DNA from: Photobacterium toruni
Lineage (GTDB): Bacteria; Pseudomonadota; Gammaproteobacteria; Enterobacterales; Vibrionaceae
DNA length: 64,000 nt
Assembly: GCF_024529955.1 (NCBI RefSeq)
Contig: NZ_AP024855.1
Location: forward strand, 620,001 to 684,000
Reading direction: 5' to 3'
Part shown: in pieces, positions 17,666-26,066 of the stretch
Layout of the letters: each line of letters begins with the position of its first letter
Numbering within the stretch: the first letter of the stretch is position 1
Program-made: the position numbers and the translations under genes
Notes under the pieces: model-generated
Told to the model about the DNA's origin: nothing
Databases searched by the model: none
The model's input: only the letters and a program-made list of their open reading frames with translations

Positions 17666-18109
17666 TTATATTTTACTTAATAAGTATGGCGATATAAATT
17701 CCAATACCTCTTGCTCACATAAACCAACACTAACTTTAATTCCCGCTTGTTTTAATACATCAATGCCTTTACCACTATTTCTTGGATCAGGATCAAGAGT
17801 CGCCACAACAACTCGCATTATTCCCTTTTCAACTAATGTATGCGCACAAGATGGTGTACGACCAACAAATGAGCATGGTTCTAAAGTAACATAAGCTGTC
17901 ACATCATTAAGTGGTAATCCATAATTTGCTAATGCCATCGCTTCTGCATGATGACACCCCGGCAACTGTGTAAAACCTTCACTGACAATTTTCCCATCTC
18001 GCACTAGCACGCATCCAACTGGGGGATTAGGCCGACAACCTGGCAATGCTTGATGTGATAATGCTAATGCTCGTTGCATAAAGCTAATTTCTTGCGCTAA
18101 TTCTGTCAT
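17666..18109 (-). CDS. stand-alone RibD-type deaminase domain protein
   Basis: The 147-residue protein is a complete zinc deaminase domain of the RibD type: HAE at 54-56 and C79...C88 in PCSFVGRTPSC provide the zinc ligands and the proton-shuttling glutamate. Full RibD proteins have about 370 residues because a C-terminal reductase follows; here it is absent and the frame ends cleanly. It may deaminate the pyrimidine intermediate of riboflavin synthesis, with another protein doing the reduction, or act on a different pyrimidine or guanine-like substrate. It is not in a rib operon. The family is certain, the reaction is inferred. Confidence 0.85.
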   Translation of the reverse strand: MTELAQEISFMQRALALSHQALPGCRPNPPVGCVLVRDGKIVSEGFTQLPGCHHAEAMALANYGLPLNDVTAYVTLEPCSFVGRTPSCAHTLVEKGIMRVVVATLDPDPRNSGKGIDVLKQAGIKVSVGLCEQEVLEFISPYLLSKI

Positions 18110-18264
18110 AACAACTTCACTCTAATGATCACAGAACGCCTATTCTATACTTAAATCATGCTAACCGTTATGTTGACGCCATGAATGATAAATGAATCAG
18201 TAACTCACCCTCAATTCAGATGCCGTAGGTTTAAATACCTTTTCTGAATAACATGAGGTTTTTC

Positions 18265-18561
18265 ATGAAACGATTAATAATAACGTTAGCATTATCACTA
18301 ACACTGCATTCATTCTCAGCATTAGCATCGATGCCAACTACCACCAAGCAGCCACCGTTAACGACTCAACATATGATTGAGTATATCGACCACACTCATC
18401 AATTAACGGCCGTAGAAAAAATTCAAACCGACGTAGTGAGTTCAATCAATACCAATAACTATTTACAGATCAATTCTCATAAAGATCCGCATTTAGAACA
18501 ACAAGAGGTCATACTCCGTCCTAAGAAAAAACACACTAGTAGTTATCAAAGCCATAACTGA
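18265..18561 (+). CDS. small secreted protein of unknown function
   Basis: With the start at 18265 (GAGG six bases upstream; an ATG at 18253 overlaps that site and is less likely) the protein has 98 residues. A Sec signal peptide covers about the first 22 residues (hydrophobic core LIITLALSLTLHSFSALA, cleavage near ALA-SMP). The mature part is about 75 residues, polar, with a basic histidine-containing end (RPKKKHTSSYQSHN). No family is recognised. It stands alone and is probably periplasmic. Confidence 0.65.
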   Translation: MKRLIITLALSLTLHSFSALASMPTTTKQPPLTTQHMIEYIDHTHQLTAVEKIQTDVVSSINTNNYLQINSHKDPHLEQQEVILRPKKKHTSSYQSHN

Positions 18562-18611
18562 CAAATATAACTATTAAGATAATAAAATATTATCTTTCCC
18601 TAAATACTATC

Positions 18612-18658
18612 TTCGCCCAGCCTAATTTTGCATCAATCAACTGGGCGAAATTGCCTTT
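18612..18658 (+). terminator. probable terminator after the small secreted protein gene
   Basis: TTCGCCCAG (18612-18620) pairs perfectly with CTGGGCGAA (18641-18649) over a 20-base loop, followed by ATTGCCTTTT. The T-run is weak and displaced. Confidence 0.55.
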
Positions 18659-18855
18659 TCTGCATATTTGAAAGATAAAATACCTTATACTCATTATTTG
18701 TATACTTTATAGATGTAATTATTGATAAATTAAGTAAAAAATAGCGTCCACAGCATTAATTCATTTAAGGTTCAGAAAAGCTATGTTTTGATACCTATTC
18801 GCCAAATAAACCAAGTGCAACGCACTCATTAAAAATAAAAGAACTGACGAGCATT

Positions 18856-20187
18856 ATGTCTACGTTTAAAACGACAGTACTAACCAATTTTGTAAACTAC
18901 CGCCTTATTAGCCTCTTTGGGCTATCAATCATCACGACTGCTGCCGTATTATCAATTAACACTACATCTTCAACCCACCATAAAGAAGTACAACTACCTT
19001 CATTGACAACCCCTCAAGTTGTATTAAAAACACTAACACCGAGTGCCGTTATCAAAGATATTGTGCTACCACCAACTTACTCATACAAAGTTAAAAGTGG
19101 CGACACACTCAGCGAGATTTTTGCGCAGTTAAACTTACCGCAAGCTGATGTGAAAGAGATCATGGCAGCTGATTTAAATAGCTTACAAATTGATAACTTA
19201 CGCCCAAATGATATTTTACGATTTTGGGTAACAGATAGCGATCATCGGTTAAATAAAGTTCAACTACAATTTAATGTTGCGCATATGATTAACTATACGC
19301 GTGAGAAAAATAATGACTTTAATGTAAAAGAAATAACTTTACCGGGCATATGGCGCGAAAAAGTTATCAACGGTAATATTTATGGCAGTTTTAGCCTTTC
19401 CGCTAAAAAAGCAGGTCTCAATTATAGTGAAATAAATGAAATTATTGCTATCTTCAAAGACAAGTTAAATTTTACACGAGACGTAAAAGCAGGTGATCGC
19501 TTTGAAGTTGTTATTAAAGCTAAATATGTTAACAATCAAGCAAGTGGTGATACTGAACTGCAAGCTGTACGCTTATACACCAATAAACAACAGTTCTCGG
19601 CTTATTTAAGCAGTGATGGTAATTTTTATGACCAAAATGGTGAAAGTTTACAACAAGCATTTTTACGTTATCCAACCACAAAACGATTCCGTATTAGTTC
19701 ACAATTTAATCCTTATCGTCGCCATCCGGTTACCGGACGAGTTCAGCCACATAATGGGGTTGATTTTGCAGCACCAACAGGCACACCAGTATTAACAACG
19801 GGGGATGGTGTTGTAACACGAGTGATCAATCACCCTTATGCGGGACGTTATGTCGTGATCAAGCACAGTGCTAATTACAGTACCCGCTATCTGCATAATA
19901 GTCGTATTCTGGTAAAAGTCGGTCAACGTGTAAAACGAGGCCAAGAAATTGCTTTATCTGGTAGAACGGGCCGCGTTACTGGTCCTCATATTCATTATGA
20001 ATTATTGGTTCGAGGTAAACCTGTAAATCCATTAACGGCGAATATTCCATTAGCAGCATCAGTTTCACATCAACAAAAGAAAGCCTTTGAACTTGATGTC
20101 GCACAATATAATCGTTTAATGCAACAACCGTTAGCGACTAAAGAAAGTAATATTCAAGTCGCTATCAACGAGCCGAAAGATTCGTAA
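18856..20187 (+). CDS. M23 peptidoglycan endopeptidase with LysM-like domain (MepM/Shy type)
   Basis: The 443-residue protein has an N-terminal membrane anchor or signal (17-34), a LysM/OapA-like region at about 75-125 (YKVKSGDTLSEIFAQL), a linking domain, and a C-terminal M23 peptidase domain. The zinc ligands are visible: H299 and D303 in HNGVDFAAP, and H378-x-H380 in HIHYE. Enzymes of this kind cut the D,D-crosslinks of peptidoglycan in the periplasm to allow wall growth. Length and order match the MepM/ShyA group. It is a single-gene unit with its own terminator. Paralogues are usual in Vibrionaceae, so no symbol is given. Confidence 0.92.
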   Translation: MSTFKTTVLTNFVNYRLISLFGLSIITTAAVLSINTTSSTHHKEVQLPSLTTPQVVLKTLTPSAVIKDIVLPPTYSYKVKSGDTLSEIFAQLNLPQADVKEIMAADLNSLQIDNLRPNDILRFWVTDSDHRLNKVQLQFNVAHMINYTREKNNDFNVKEITLPGIWREKVINGNIYGSFSLSAKKAGLNYSEINEIIAIFKDKLNFTRDVKAGDRFEVVIKAKYVNNQASGDTELQAVRLYTNKQQFSAYLSSDGNFYDQNGESLQQAFLRYPTTKRFRISSQFNPYRRHPVTGRVQPHNGVDFAAPTGTPVLTTGDGVVTRVINHPYAGRYVVIKHSANYSTRYLHNSRILVKVGQRVKRGQEIALSGRTGRVTGPHIHYELLVRGKPVNPLTANIPLAASVSHQQKKAFELDVAQYNRLMQQPLATKESNIQVAINEPKDS

Positions 20188-20195
20188 TAATCTCT

Positions 20196-20231
20196 ATAAA
20201 GGCATTGCTGACTCACAGTAATGCCTTTATT
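20196..20231 (+). terminator. terminator after the M23 peptidase gene
   Basis: ATAAAGGCATT (20196-20206) pairs with AATGCCTTTAT (20220-20230). The stem extends inward through GCTG/CAGT with a G-T pair. Confidence 0.75.
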
Positions 20232-20424
20232 AAACATACCCACAACAATTTCCCTTCCACTTTAGATACACTCTGATACATTTATATTACTTAAAAATCA
20301 ATTAAACGTGATATTGTTCCTGTTTTAAAATGGACTTAATGATTATTCTCAAGATGTTACAACGCAATCTCAATGCGAAAACATTAATCATCATATCCTA
20401 ATAGCCCATATACAGGACGTATCT

Positions 20425-21477
20425 ATGGCCACAAAAAATATTCCGTTTGAATTTGCGAATCTAATGGTTGAACCTGGAAACCATGCTAATTGCGAACTTG
20501 AAATTGCTCGCCTTTATACTCATTCCCCTTTATCAGTCTCTGTTGATATTCTGCATGGAAAACACCCAGGCCCAGTATTATTAATCAATGCTGCCATTCA
20601 TGGTGATGAACTCAACGGTATTGAAGTTGTCCGTCAAGTTATTGAAAAAATAGATTTATCAAAACTTCACGGGACAATTATTGCCGTACCCGTTGTTAAC
20701 GTATTTGGCTTTATTCATAAATCACGTTATTTACCTGATCGTCGTGATCTCAACCGTTGTTTCCCAGGTGCTGAGCGGGGGTCAATTGCAGGCCGCATGG
20801 CATATCACTATTTTAATCAAGTTGTACGCCGTGCAACACAGGTGGTTGATTTACATACAGCAGCAATTTACCGTACTAACTTACCACAAATTCGCGCGAA
20901 CCTTGATAATCCACAAGCGAAAGCAATGGCGATGGCATTTGGCTCTCCTGTAGTGGTTGATGCAAGCCTTCGTGAGGGCTCATTACGTGCCGCAGCCGAA
21001 GAATTTAATATTCCCGTGATCACCTTTGAAGCAGGTGAAGCATTGCGTCTTGATCCTCACGCTGTTGGTTCTGGTGTACAAGGGGTATTAAAAGTCATGC
21101 AACATCTAGAAATGTTGCGTACTAGCCGAAGTAAAAAAATAATCGAGCCAATGGTGCCAAAAGCAACCCGTTGGATACGTGCTGATTCTGATGGCCTGCT
21201 ACGTTCACATGTTGCATTAGGTGAAAAAGTAGAGAAAGGTCAAATAATTGCAAGCATCAGTGATCCTGCAGGCAGTAATCAAGCTACAGTTATTGCACCA
21301 CAAAGTGGTATTGTGATCGGTCAGCAAACATTACCGCTGGTAAACGAAGGTGATGCAATCTTCCATATCGCATTCTTTGAAGAACCTGATGGTTTAGTAG
21401 AAGAGCAGGTCGAATCTTATCTTTACGATGCTATCGAAGAACTCGATGATGACTTAAAATGGGGCATGACGAGTTAG
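20425..21477 (+). CDS. succinylglutamate desuccinylase/aspartoacylase family protein
   Basis: The 350-residue protein has the zinc site of the AstE/AspA family: H59 and E62 in IHGDELNGIE, and a third histidine in VVDLHTAA. RDLNRCFPG and the ITFEAGE segment carry substrate and catalytic residues. From about residue 245 onward it has an extra C-terminal region resembling a biotinyl/lipoyl-like sandwich (GEKVEKGQIIASISDP, APQSGIVIGQQTLPLVNEGD). The family removes acyl groups from amino acids or peptides; the substrate here is unknown. AGGACG lies seven bases before the ATG. It is not in an arginine-degradation operon, so it is not AstE itself. Confidence 0.88.
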   Translation: MATKNIPFEFANLMVEPGNHANCELEIARLYTHSPLSVSVDILHGKHPGPVLLINAAIHGDELNGIEVVRQVIEKIDLSKLHGTIIAVPVVNVFGFIHKSRYLPDRRDLNRCFPGAERGSIAGRMAYHYFNQVVRRATQVVDLHTAAIYRTNLPQIRANLDNPQAKAMAMAFGSPVVVDASLREGSLRAAAEEFNIPVITFEAGEALRLDPHAVGSGVQGVLKVMQHLEMLRTSRSKKIIEPMVPKATRWIRADSDGLLRSHVALGEKVEKGQIIASISDPAGSNQATVIAPQSGIVIGQQTLPLVNEGDAIFHIAFFEEPDGLVEEQVESYLYDAIEELDDDLKWGMTS

Positions 21478-21498
21478 CGAATAATTAAATAAAATCAA

Positions 21499-21529
21499 AA
21501 AAGAGAAGCCTAGTTGCTTCTCTTTTATT
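21499..21529. terminator. bidirectional terminator, acylase-like gene / dps
   Basis: AAAAGAGAAGC (21499-21509) pairs perfectly with GCTTCTCTTTT (21516-21526) over a six-base loop. A- and T-rich flanks suit both converging genes. Confidence 0.85.
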
Positions 21530-21561
21530 TATCAACATAATATTCGTTATGTCATTATCAC

Positions 21562-22098
21562 TCAATGACGATATGATTCATAAAGAAACCAAACACGGCG
21601 CTCTGTTTCATCAATCCAATTATCAATCATACTCACTGAAGAGAAATCATTGCGTTCATCACATAAAATATGTGCGGCACGAAGTTCAGCGGCTAATTGT
21701 TTATTATCTTCACACAACTCAGCAAGCATATCCGCAGGTTCAACAAACTCAGCATCATTATCTAAAATACGCTGCATCCGTGAAATCTCACCAATTGAAC
21801 GTAGTGTTTGACCACCAATTTTACGCGCACGCTCAGCAATGTCATCAGTCATTGCAAATAACTGTGCACTTTGTTCATCTAACATTAAATGGTAGTCACG
21901 GAAGTGCGCACCACTCATATGCCAATGAAAATTCTTGGTTTTCATATAAATAGCAAATACATCAGCTAAAATTGCGGTTAACGCTCCACTAATCTCTTTA
22001 GTCGCGTCTACACATAAATCTGTAGGTGTGGCTAGAGGACGAGTAAGGTGTTGTTTAGCATCTTCAATTTGAACTTCATTCAAGATTGTAGTACTCAT
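21562..22098 (-). CDS. dps: Dps family ferritin-like protein
   Basis: With the start at 22098 (AAGGA seven bases upstream in the transcript) the protein has 178 residues. A 30-residue in-frame extension upstream has no support. It is a four-helix ferritin-like protein with the Dps dinuclear ferroxidase motif NFHWHMSGAHFRDYHLMLDE. Dps forms a dodecamer that oxidises and stores iron using hydrogen peroxide and shields DNA in stress or starvation. It is slightly longer than E. coli Dps. It stands alone, convergent with the acylase-like gene. Confidence 0.92.
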   Translation of the reverse strand: MSTTILNEVQIEDAKQHLTRPLATPTDLCVDATKEISGALTAILADVFAIYMKTKNFHWHMSGAHFRDYHLMLDEQSAQLFAMTDDIAERARKIGGQTLRSIGEISRMQRILDNDAEFVEPADMLAELCEDNKQLAAELRAAHILCDERNDFSSVSMIDNWIDETERRVWFLYESYRH

Positions 22099-22344
22099 CG
22101 TCTTTTCCTTAATAATAATCCTGTGAACCCAGTTACTATAGCCCACTGTAATTGTATGACAATAGTATTTACCAGCAGATAAATGCAACCTAACTTTACT
22201 TTCTTCTCACTTAATAAATGTCATTTAACTTCAGTATAATCAGAGACATTTCTCTTTTTTGACAGTGATCATTAGATAAAATTTGCTTAAATATAATCAG
22301 CTGTTTACCCTCTTAAATAGATACTCAATAATACAGGTAAGAAA

Positions 22345-23265
22345 ATGGATAATTCATTTGGATACGCAATTGGTACTCCAGGTATAAAATGGAATGCCAC
22401 AGAAAAAGCGGCATGGCTGGCACAAACTACTATTAAGCGTAGTTATCTTGAGCAGGTTGTTGCCCATATTCATACCCTAAGTGAAAAGTTCGACGTTGAA
22501 CAATATGGTGCTTTATCTTACTCACCTGAAAAATATCCTCTGTTTGTAATCAAGACTCGTCATTGGAGTGATACAAAACCAACAATATTGATTACAGGAG
22601 GCATTCACGGTTATGAAACCAGTGGTGTGCATGGTGCATTAACCTTTTTGGCACAAAAAGCACAACAATACAGTACTGATTTTAATATTATGGTTGTACC
22701 TTGTGTGAGCCCATGGGGATATGAAACGATCAATCGTTGGAATCCTAACACTGTCGATCCCAATCGCTCATTTTATGCCAATAGCCCAGCAGAAGAATCT
22801 GCAGCATTAATGAAATTGGTTCAAGCGCAACACACGCATTTTCTTGCTCATCTTGATTTGCATGAGACCACTGATAGCGATGAAAGTGAATTTAGACCTG
22901 CACTTGCTGCACGTGACGGTAAAGAATATATCGTAGATATCGTGCCTGACGGTTTTTATGGTGTTGGTGACAGTGAAAATCCTCAAGATGCTTTCCAAAA
23001 AGCCATTATTGATTCAGTACGCCATGTTACTCATATTGCGCCAGCAGACAGTGACGGTAATATAATTGGAGAGCCGATTACACAAGAAGGTGTCATTAAT
23101 TATCCGTTAAAAGCATTAGGACTATGTGCTAGCGTAACTGATGCTAAATATACTTCAACCACAGAAGTCTACCCGGATAGTCCTCGAGTAACAGATCAAG
23201 AATGTAATATGGCACAAGTAGCAGCAATTGTAGGTGCGCTTGAGTATCTAAAACGCCATCATTAA
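22345..23265 (+). CDS. M14-like zinc carboxypeptidase/acylase family protein
   Basis: The 306-residue protein has H88 and E91 in GGIHGYETSG and a third zinc ligand in the HLDLHETTD segment, the H-x-x-E...H pattern of M14 metallopeptidases and their aspartoacylase relatives. WNPNTVDPNRSF matches the substrate-carboxylate-binding N-R of that fold. There is no signal peptide, so it should act in the cytoplasm on a peptide or acylated amino acid. The substrate is not known. AGGTAAGAAA lies before the ATG. It is separate from, and only distantly like, the acylase-family gene at 20.4 kb. Confidence 0.82.
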   Translation: MDNSFGYAIGTPGIKWNATEKAAWLAQTTIKRSYLEQVVAHIHTLSEKFDVEQYGALSYSPEKYPLFVIKTRHWSDTKPTILITGGIHGYETSGVHGALTFLAQKAQQYSTDFNIMVVPCVSPWGYETINRWNPNTVDPNRSFYANSPAEESAALMKLVQAQHTHFLAHLDLHETTDSDESEFRPALAARDGKEYIVDIVPDGFYGVGDSENPQDAFQKAIIDSVRHVTHIAPADSDGNIIGEPITQEGVINYPLKALGLCASVTDAKYTSTTEVYPDSPRVTDQECNMAQVAAIVGALEYLKRHH

Positions 23266-23332
23266 GCTATTTTTTTATTCACGGTAAACCGCGCTATACT
23301 ATTTTTTCAAGTGTAGCGCGAAGGTCTCTATT

Positions 23333-23809
23333 ATGAACATTTACTTTCACACGATGGATTCACCCATCGGATGTTTAACACTGTACTCTACTGACGACGC
23401 ACTAACAGCAATCCTTTATCAAGACCAAACACCACAACCAGAAACCGCTACCTACATGCCACAGCATCCATTATTAATTGAATGTAAGCAGCAATTACAA
23501 CAATATTTTGCGGGTACACGCCAACAATTTAATTTACCATTAGCACCTAAAGGCACTGATTTCCAACAGCGAGTATGGCTGTCATTAAGCACAATTCCAT
23601 ATGGTGTGTGTTGGAGTTATCAGCAACTTGCTATCTCAATTGGCAATATTAAAGCATGCCAAGCAGTAGGAATGGCAAACAGTAAAAATCCACTATCCAT
23701 TATTATTCCATGTCACCGCGTTATCGGTAAAAATGGCAAATTAACCGGCTATGCTGGCGGGCTAGATAAGAAACGATGCTTGTTAGCTCTAGAGCAACAA
23801 TATGCTTAA
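23333..23809 (+). CDS. ogt: methylated-DNA--protein-cysteine methyltransferase
   Basis: The 158-residue protein has the alkyl-acceptor cysteine C127 in the PCHRV motif, followed by the GYAGGLDKK segment typical of Ogt/MGMT proteins. It repairs O6-alkylguanine and O4-alkylthymine by moving the alkyl group to that cysteine once only. The length fits Ogt rather than the C-terminal domain of Ada, as no Ada regulatory domain precedes it. It is convergent with the next gene, overlapping it by four bases. Confidence 0.95.
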   Translation: MNIYFHTMDSPIGCLTLYSTDDALTAILYQDQTPQPETATYMPQHPLLIECKQQLQQYFAGTRQQFNLPLAPKGTDFQQRVWLSLSTIPYGVCWSYQQLAISIGNIKACQAVGMANSKNPLSIIIPCHRVIGKNGKLTGYAGGLDKKRCLLALEQQYA

Positions 23810-24024
23810 TTCCAGCCGATGATCCAAGCTTGATCATTTTTTAAATCATGCCAATCAATGTCATACAGTTTATTTGTCATTACTGCTTGAATAACACATT
23901 TTTCAACTTGCTGATTATCATTAAATAATACTGTGACTATCTCAAAATGTTTTTCTTTGTTATCCACAACCACTTTCGTCCATTTGCTATGAAGTAATGC
24001 TTTTGGGTTTACAGGATTAGTCAT
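23806..24024 (-). CDS. TIGR02450-type small Trp-containing protein
   Basis: The 72-residue protein begins NPVNPKALLHSKWTKV and continues NKEKHFEIVTVLF, the pattern of the small TIGR02450 family found in many marine gammaproteobacteria. It has three tryptophans, including the conserved SKWT. No function is known and there is no signal peptide or membrane helix. It lies 21 bases after the HAD phosphatase gene on the same strand and probably shares its transcript. The stop overlaps the ogt stop region by four bases on the other strand. Confidence 0.82.
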   Translation of the reverse strand: MTNPVNPKALLHSKWTKVVVDNKEKHFEIVTVLFNDNQQVEKCVIQAVMTNKLYDIDWHDLKNDQAWIIGWN

Positions 24025-24045
24025 TATTAATTTCCTAGCTGAACA

Positions 24046-24687
24046 TTAGACTTCTACCCTAGCATGCTCTTGCGACAACATATATGCTTGCTCTCGTAAA
24101 ATATTCATTAAACCACCAAGCTGTTGAACCACGATAGATGCTTGGTCAGTGAAAGGTAAGTCCTCACCATTGGTCACTAAACACGATGGCATATTGGCAC
24201 GATAAGCTGCTTGTAAATCATAAAGATAATCGCCAACATAGAGTATGTTTTGCGGCGCTAATTGCCATTGTTGAATAATATCAAGTAATGCATCTGGCGC
24301 AGGTTTGGGAGGAAAATCTTCACGTGAAACAATACGGTTAAATTGCAAGCAATGGTGATCAATCTTTAGCTTTGCTGCTTGAATACAGTTACGTGTAACA
24401 ACTGCGGTAGATATATTTTGCTGACGCAGATAAGACAATAAAGCGTAACAACCAGGCATAATAGAAGACTGACGTGCATCCATAATTTCATGCTCAACGA
24501 CTTTATCTTCAAGTTGCTTTCGGTAAGTAGCGTCGGGAACCTTAGCAATATATTGCAATAGATCGACATCAGCCGCACAATTTAATTGTTGACGTAACCA
24601 ATCAAAATCTAACGCTGAACTGACAAGAGTATTATCTAAATCAAAAATAACACCACGAATAGTATTGCAAGGGATAGGTGTATACAT
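24046..24687 (-). CDS. HAD-superfamily hydrolase (phosphatase-like)
   Basis: The chosen start gives 213 residues; an ATG five codons further upstream (24702) is possible but has no ribosome binding site, whereas GAG lies six bases before 24687. HAD motif I is F-D-L-D-N-T-L with D16 and D18, motif II is the T of AVVTRN, the lysine of motif III is in PPKPAPDA, and motif IV is VGDYLYD. A helical cap lies between motifs I and II, as in phosphoglycolate phosphatase/beta-phosphoglucomutase-like members. The substrate is unknown. It is followed by the small TIGR02450-type gene. Confidence 0.85.
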   Translation of the reverse strand: MYTPIPCNTIRGVIFDLDNTLVSSALDFDWLRQQLNCAADVDLLQYIAKVPDATYRKQLEDKVVEHEIMDARQSSIMPGCYALLSYLRQQNISTAVVTRNCIQAAKLKIDHHCLQFNRIVSREDFPPKPAPDALLDIIQQWQLAPQNILYVGDYLYDLQAAYRANMPSCLVTNGEDLPFTDQASIVVQQLGGLMNILREQAYMLSQEHARVEV

Positions 24688-24733
24688 TCCATTCTCTATC
24701 ATCAATAAAACGATAATAATAGTTTATGGGCAT

Positions 24734-24865
24734 ATGCATTATGTAGCAATTAATAGCATTCAATTGAGCGAGTACGATCACGTCTTATTTTTACATCAAA
24801 CTACTGAAGAAAACAGTAGCTTGATGGTAAACATGCGTATATTACTAACTAAAAAAAGCCAGTAA
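24734..24865 (+). CDS. possible small protein (43 residues)
   Basis: A short frame of 43 codons opens at an ATG and ends just before a terminator-like hairpin on the same strand, in the gap between two genes that both read leftward. It lacks a good ribosome binding site and no family is recognised. The terminator without any other plus-strand gene suggests that something is transcribed here, either this peptide or a small RNA. Confidence 0.25.
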   Translation: MHYVAINSIQLSEYDHVLFLHQTTEENSSLMVNMRILLTKKSQ

Positions 24866-24871
24866 GTAAAC

Positions 24872-24914
24872 TGACCCTCAATCGTTGGATACCAATTATT
24901 GGGGGTCTTTTATT
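24872..24914 (+). terminator. terminator-like hairpin without an assigned upstream gene
   Basis: GACCCTCAAT (24872-24881) pairs with ATTGGGGGTC (24898-24907, one G-T pair); a small TTGG/CCAA stem lies inside; CTTTTATTATTT follows. It lies just past the end of the DUF1275 gene and could also serve that gene on the minus strand. Confidence 0.55.
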
Positions 24915-24941
24915 ATTTACAGAATGAATGGATTGTTTTGA

Positions 24942-25619
24942 TTACAGTTCAGTATCAATTGGGGTTGAGCGATGGGTATATTCAATATAAAACAAAGTGA
25001 TAGCAATACATGAGGTTAATGCCAATGCTGGAAATAATGAATATTGGGGAATTGTTTGCATTATAAACCCACCATTCATTGCACCTGAAATTAAAGAACC
25101 CCATAAACACAAGTATTGCATCAACCGTTTACGATCACCTTGCCCCACAATAGCCAATGCCAATAAACGACCAATATTAACCAAATATCCAGTAGCATAT
25201 GTAAGTGGAATTGATTTTTCAATTGTTAATCGTAACGCGATATTCTGCATTCCCATCGCATAACAAAGAATAAAATTAATTGCAAGAAAAGGCAGGTAAG
25301 ACTCCATAATAATAGCGACTATCAACACCATTGATACTGAAGCCATTACCACACCACGGTAGAACCGTCGTCCAGATAAAGCGATTAATTCACCAGACAT
25401 GGAACCGATAATAAAAATACCTAAAATGGCAATATAAATGGCTGCACGAGGATAATCATGATAACTCAGCATCATTCCCATATGGGTCGAGTTGCCACTC
25501 ATGAAAGATGCAAATACTCCGTTTTTAAGGTGTAAAAAGCCAACCGCATCAACAGTACCTGCAACAAACAATAACAAATAGGGCATTAATGATAAAAAGA
25601 ACCGTCTTTCATTTAACAT
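24942..25619 (-). CDS. DUF1275 (YoaK-type) membrane protein
   Basis: The 225-residue protein has about six membrane helices. The opening AGTVDAVGFLHLKNGVFASFMSGNSTHMG is the signature of the DUF1275/YoaK family, including the conserved D and the MSGNST motif. Members are inner-membrane proteins proposed to be transporters; no substrate is established. It is a single gene with a long AT-rich upstream region. Confidence 0.87.
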   Translation of the reverse strand: MLNERRFFLSLMPYLLLFVAGTVDAVGFLHLKNGVFASFMSGNSTHMGMMLSYHDYPRAAIYIAILGIFIIGSMSGELIALSGRRFYRGVVMASVSMVLIVAIIMESYLPFLAINFILCYAMGMQNIALRLTIEKSIPLTYATGYLVNIGRLLALAIVGQGDRKRLMQYLCLWGSLISGAMNGGFIMQTIPQYSLFPALALTSCIAITLFYIEYTHRSTPIDTEL

Positions 25620-26005
25620 TTATTATATATATCCGACTATATTTCCATATTATAACTATCAGTAAACCCTTAGCCCTTTATTTGTTTTAAAAGGCTTTTT
25701 ACTCGTATTTTGGCTATTGTAATTAAACATTCAGCATGGCAAGTAACTTTAGTTTAGTAAAAAATCACACCATAAAAATAATAATATGGCGTAATAAAAA
25801 CTCTTTTTAAAAACACTAAAATTATATAAATATCATTAAGGAGTTATTTTTTACTTTTAAAACAATAAATTACAGCTAAAGAATATTACAACTATAAAAT
25901 TAACAGTCAATTCTAATACTGAATTTTTTATAAATAAGAATATTAAGAGGGAGAATAAATAGAAAAAAATGAAGGTAACAACCGCAGAGATATTACCAAT
26001 AAAAA
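25620..26005. other. AT-rich intergenic region
   Basis: About 390 bases upstream of the DUF1275 gene hold no supported gene. An AAGGAG at 25841-25845 with its next base looks like a ribosome binding site but is followed by no start codon at a suitable distance. Confidence 0.5.
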
Positions 26006-26010
26006 GAATA

Positions 26011-26055
26011 AAAGGTGCAATAACATTATGCTATTTTGCTGTTATTACACCTTTT
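26011..26055 (-). terminator. terminator of the FAD-dependent oxidoreductase gene
   Basis: On the minus strand a 15-16 base stem forms between 26040-26055 and 26011-26025 (one G-T pair), followed by T residues. It lies 12 bases past the stop codon. Confidence 0.85.
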
Positions 26056-26066
26056 GATTTAACTAA

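Noticed and set aside
21549-21953. Plus-strand open frame of 134 residues opposite dps
   Set aside because: It mirrors the dps coding sequence; Dps is clearly recognisable on the other strand.
25841-25856. Perfect ribosome binding site AAGGAG-like stretch in an intergenic region
   Set aside because: No start codon or reading frame follows within a usable distance; chance occurrence in AT-rich DNA.
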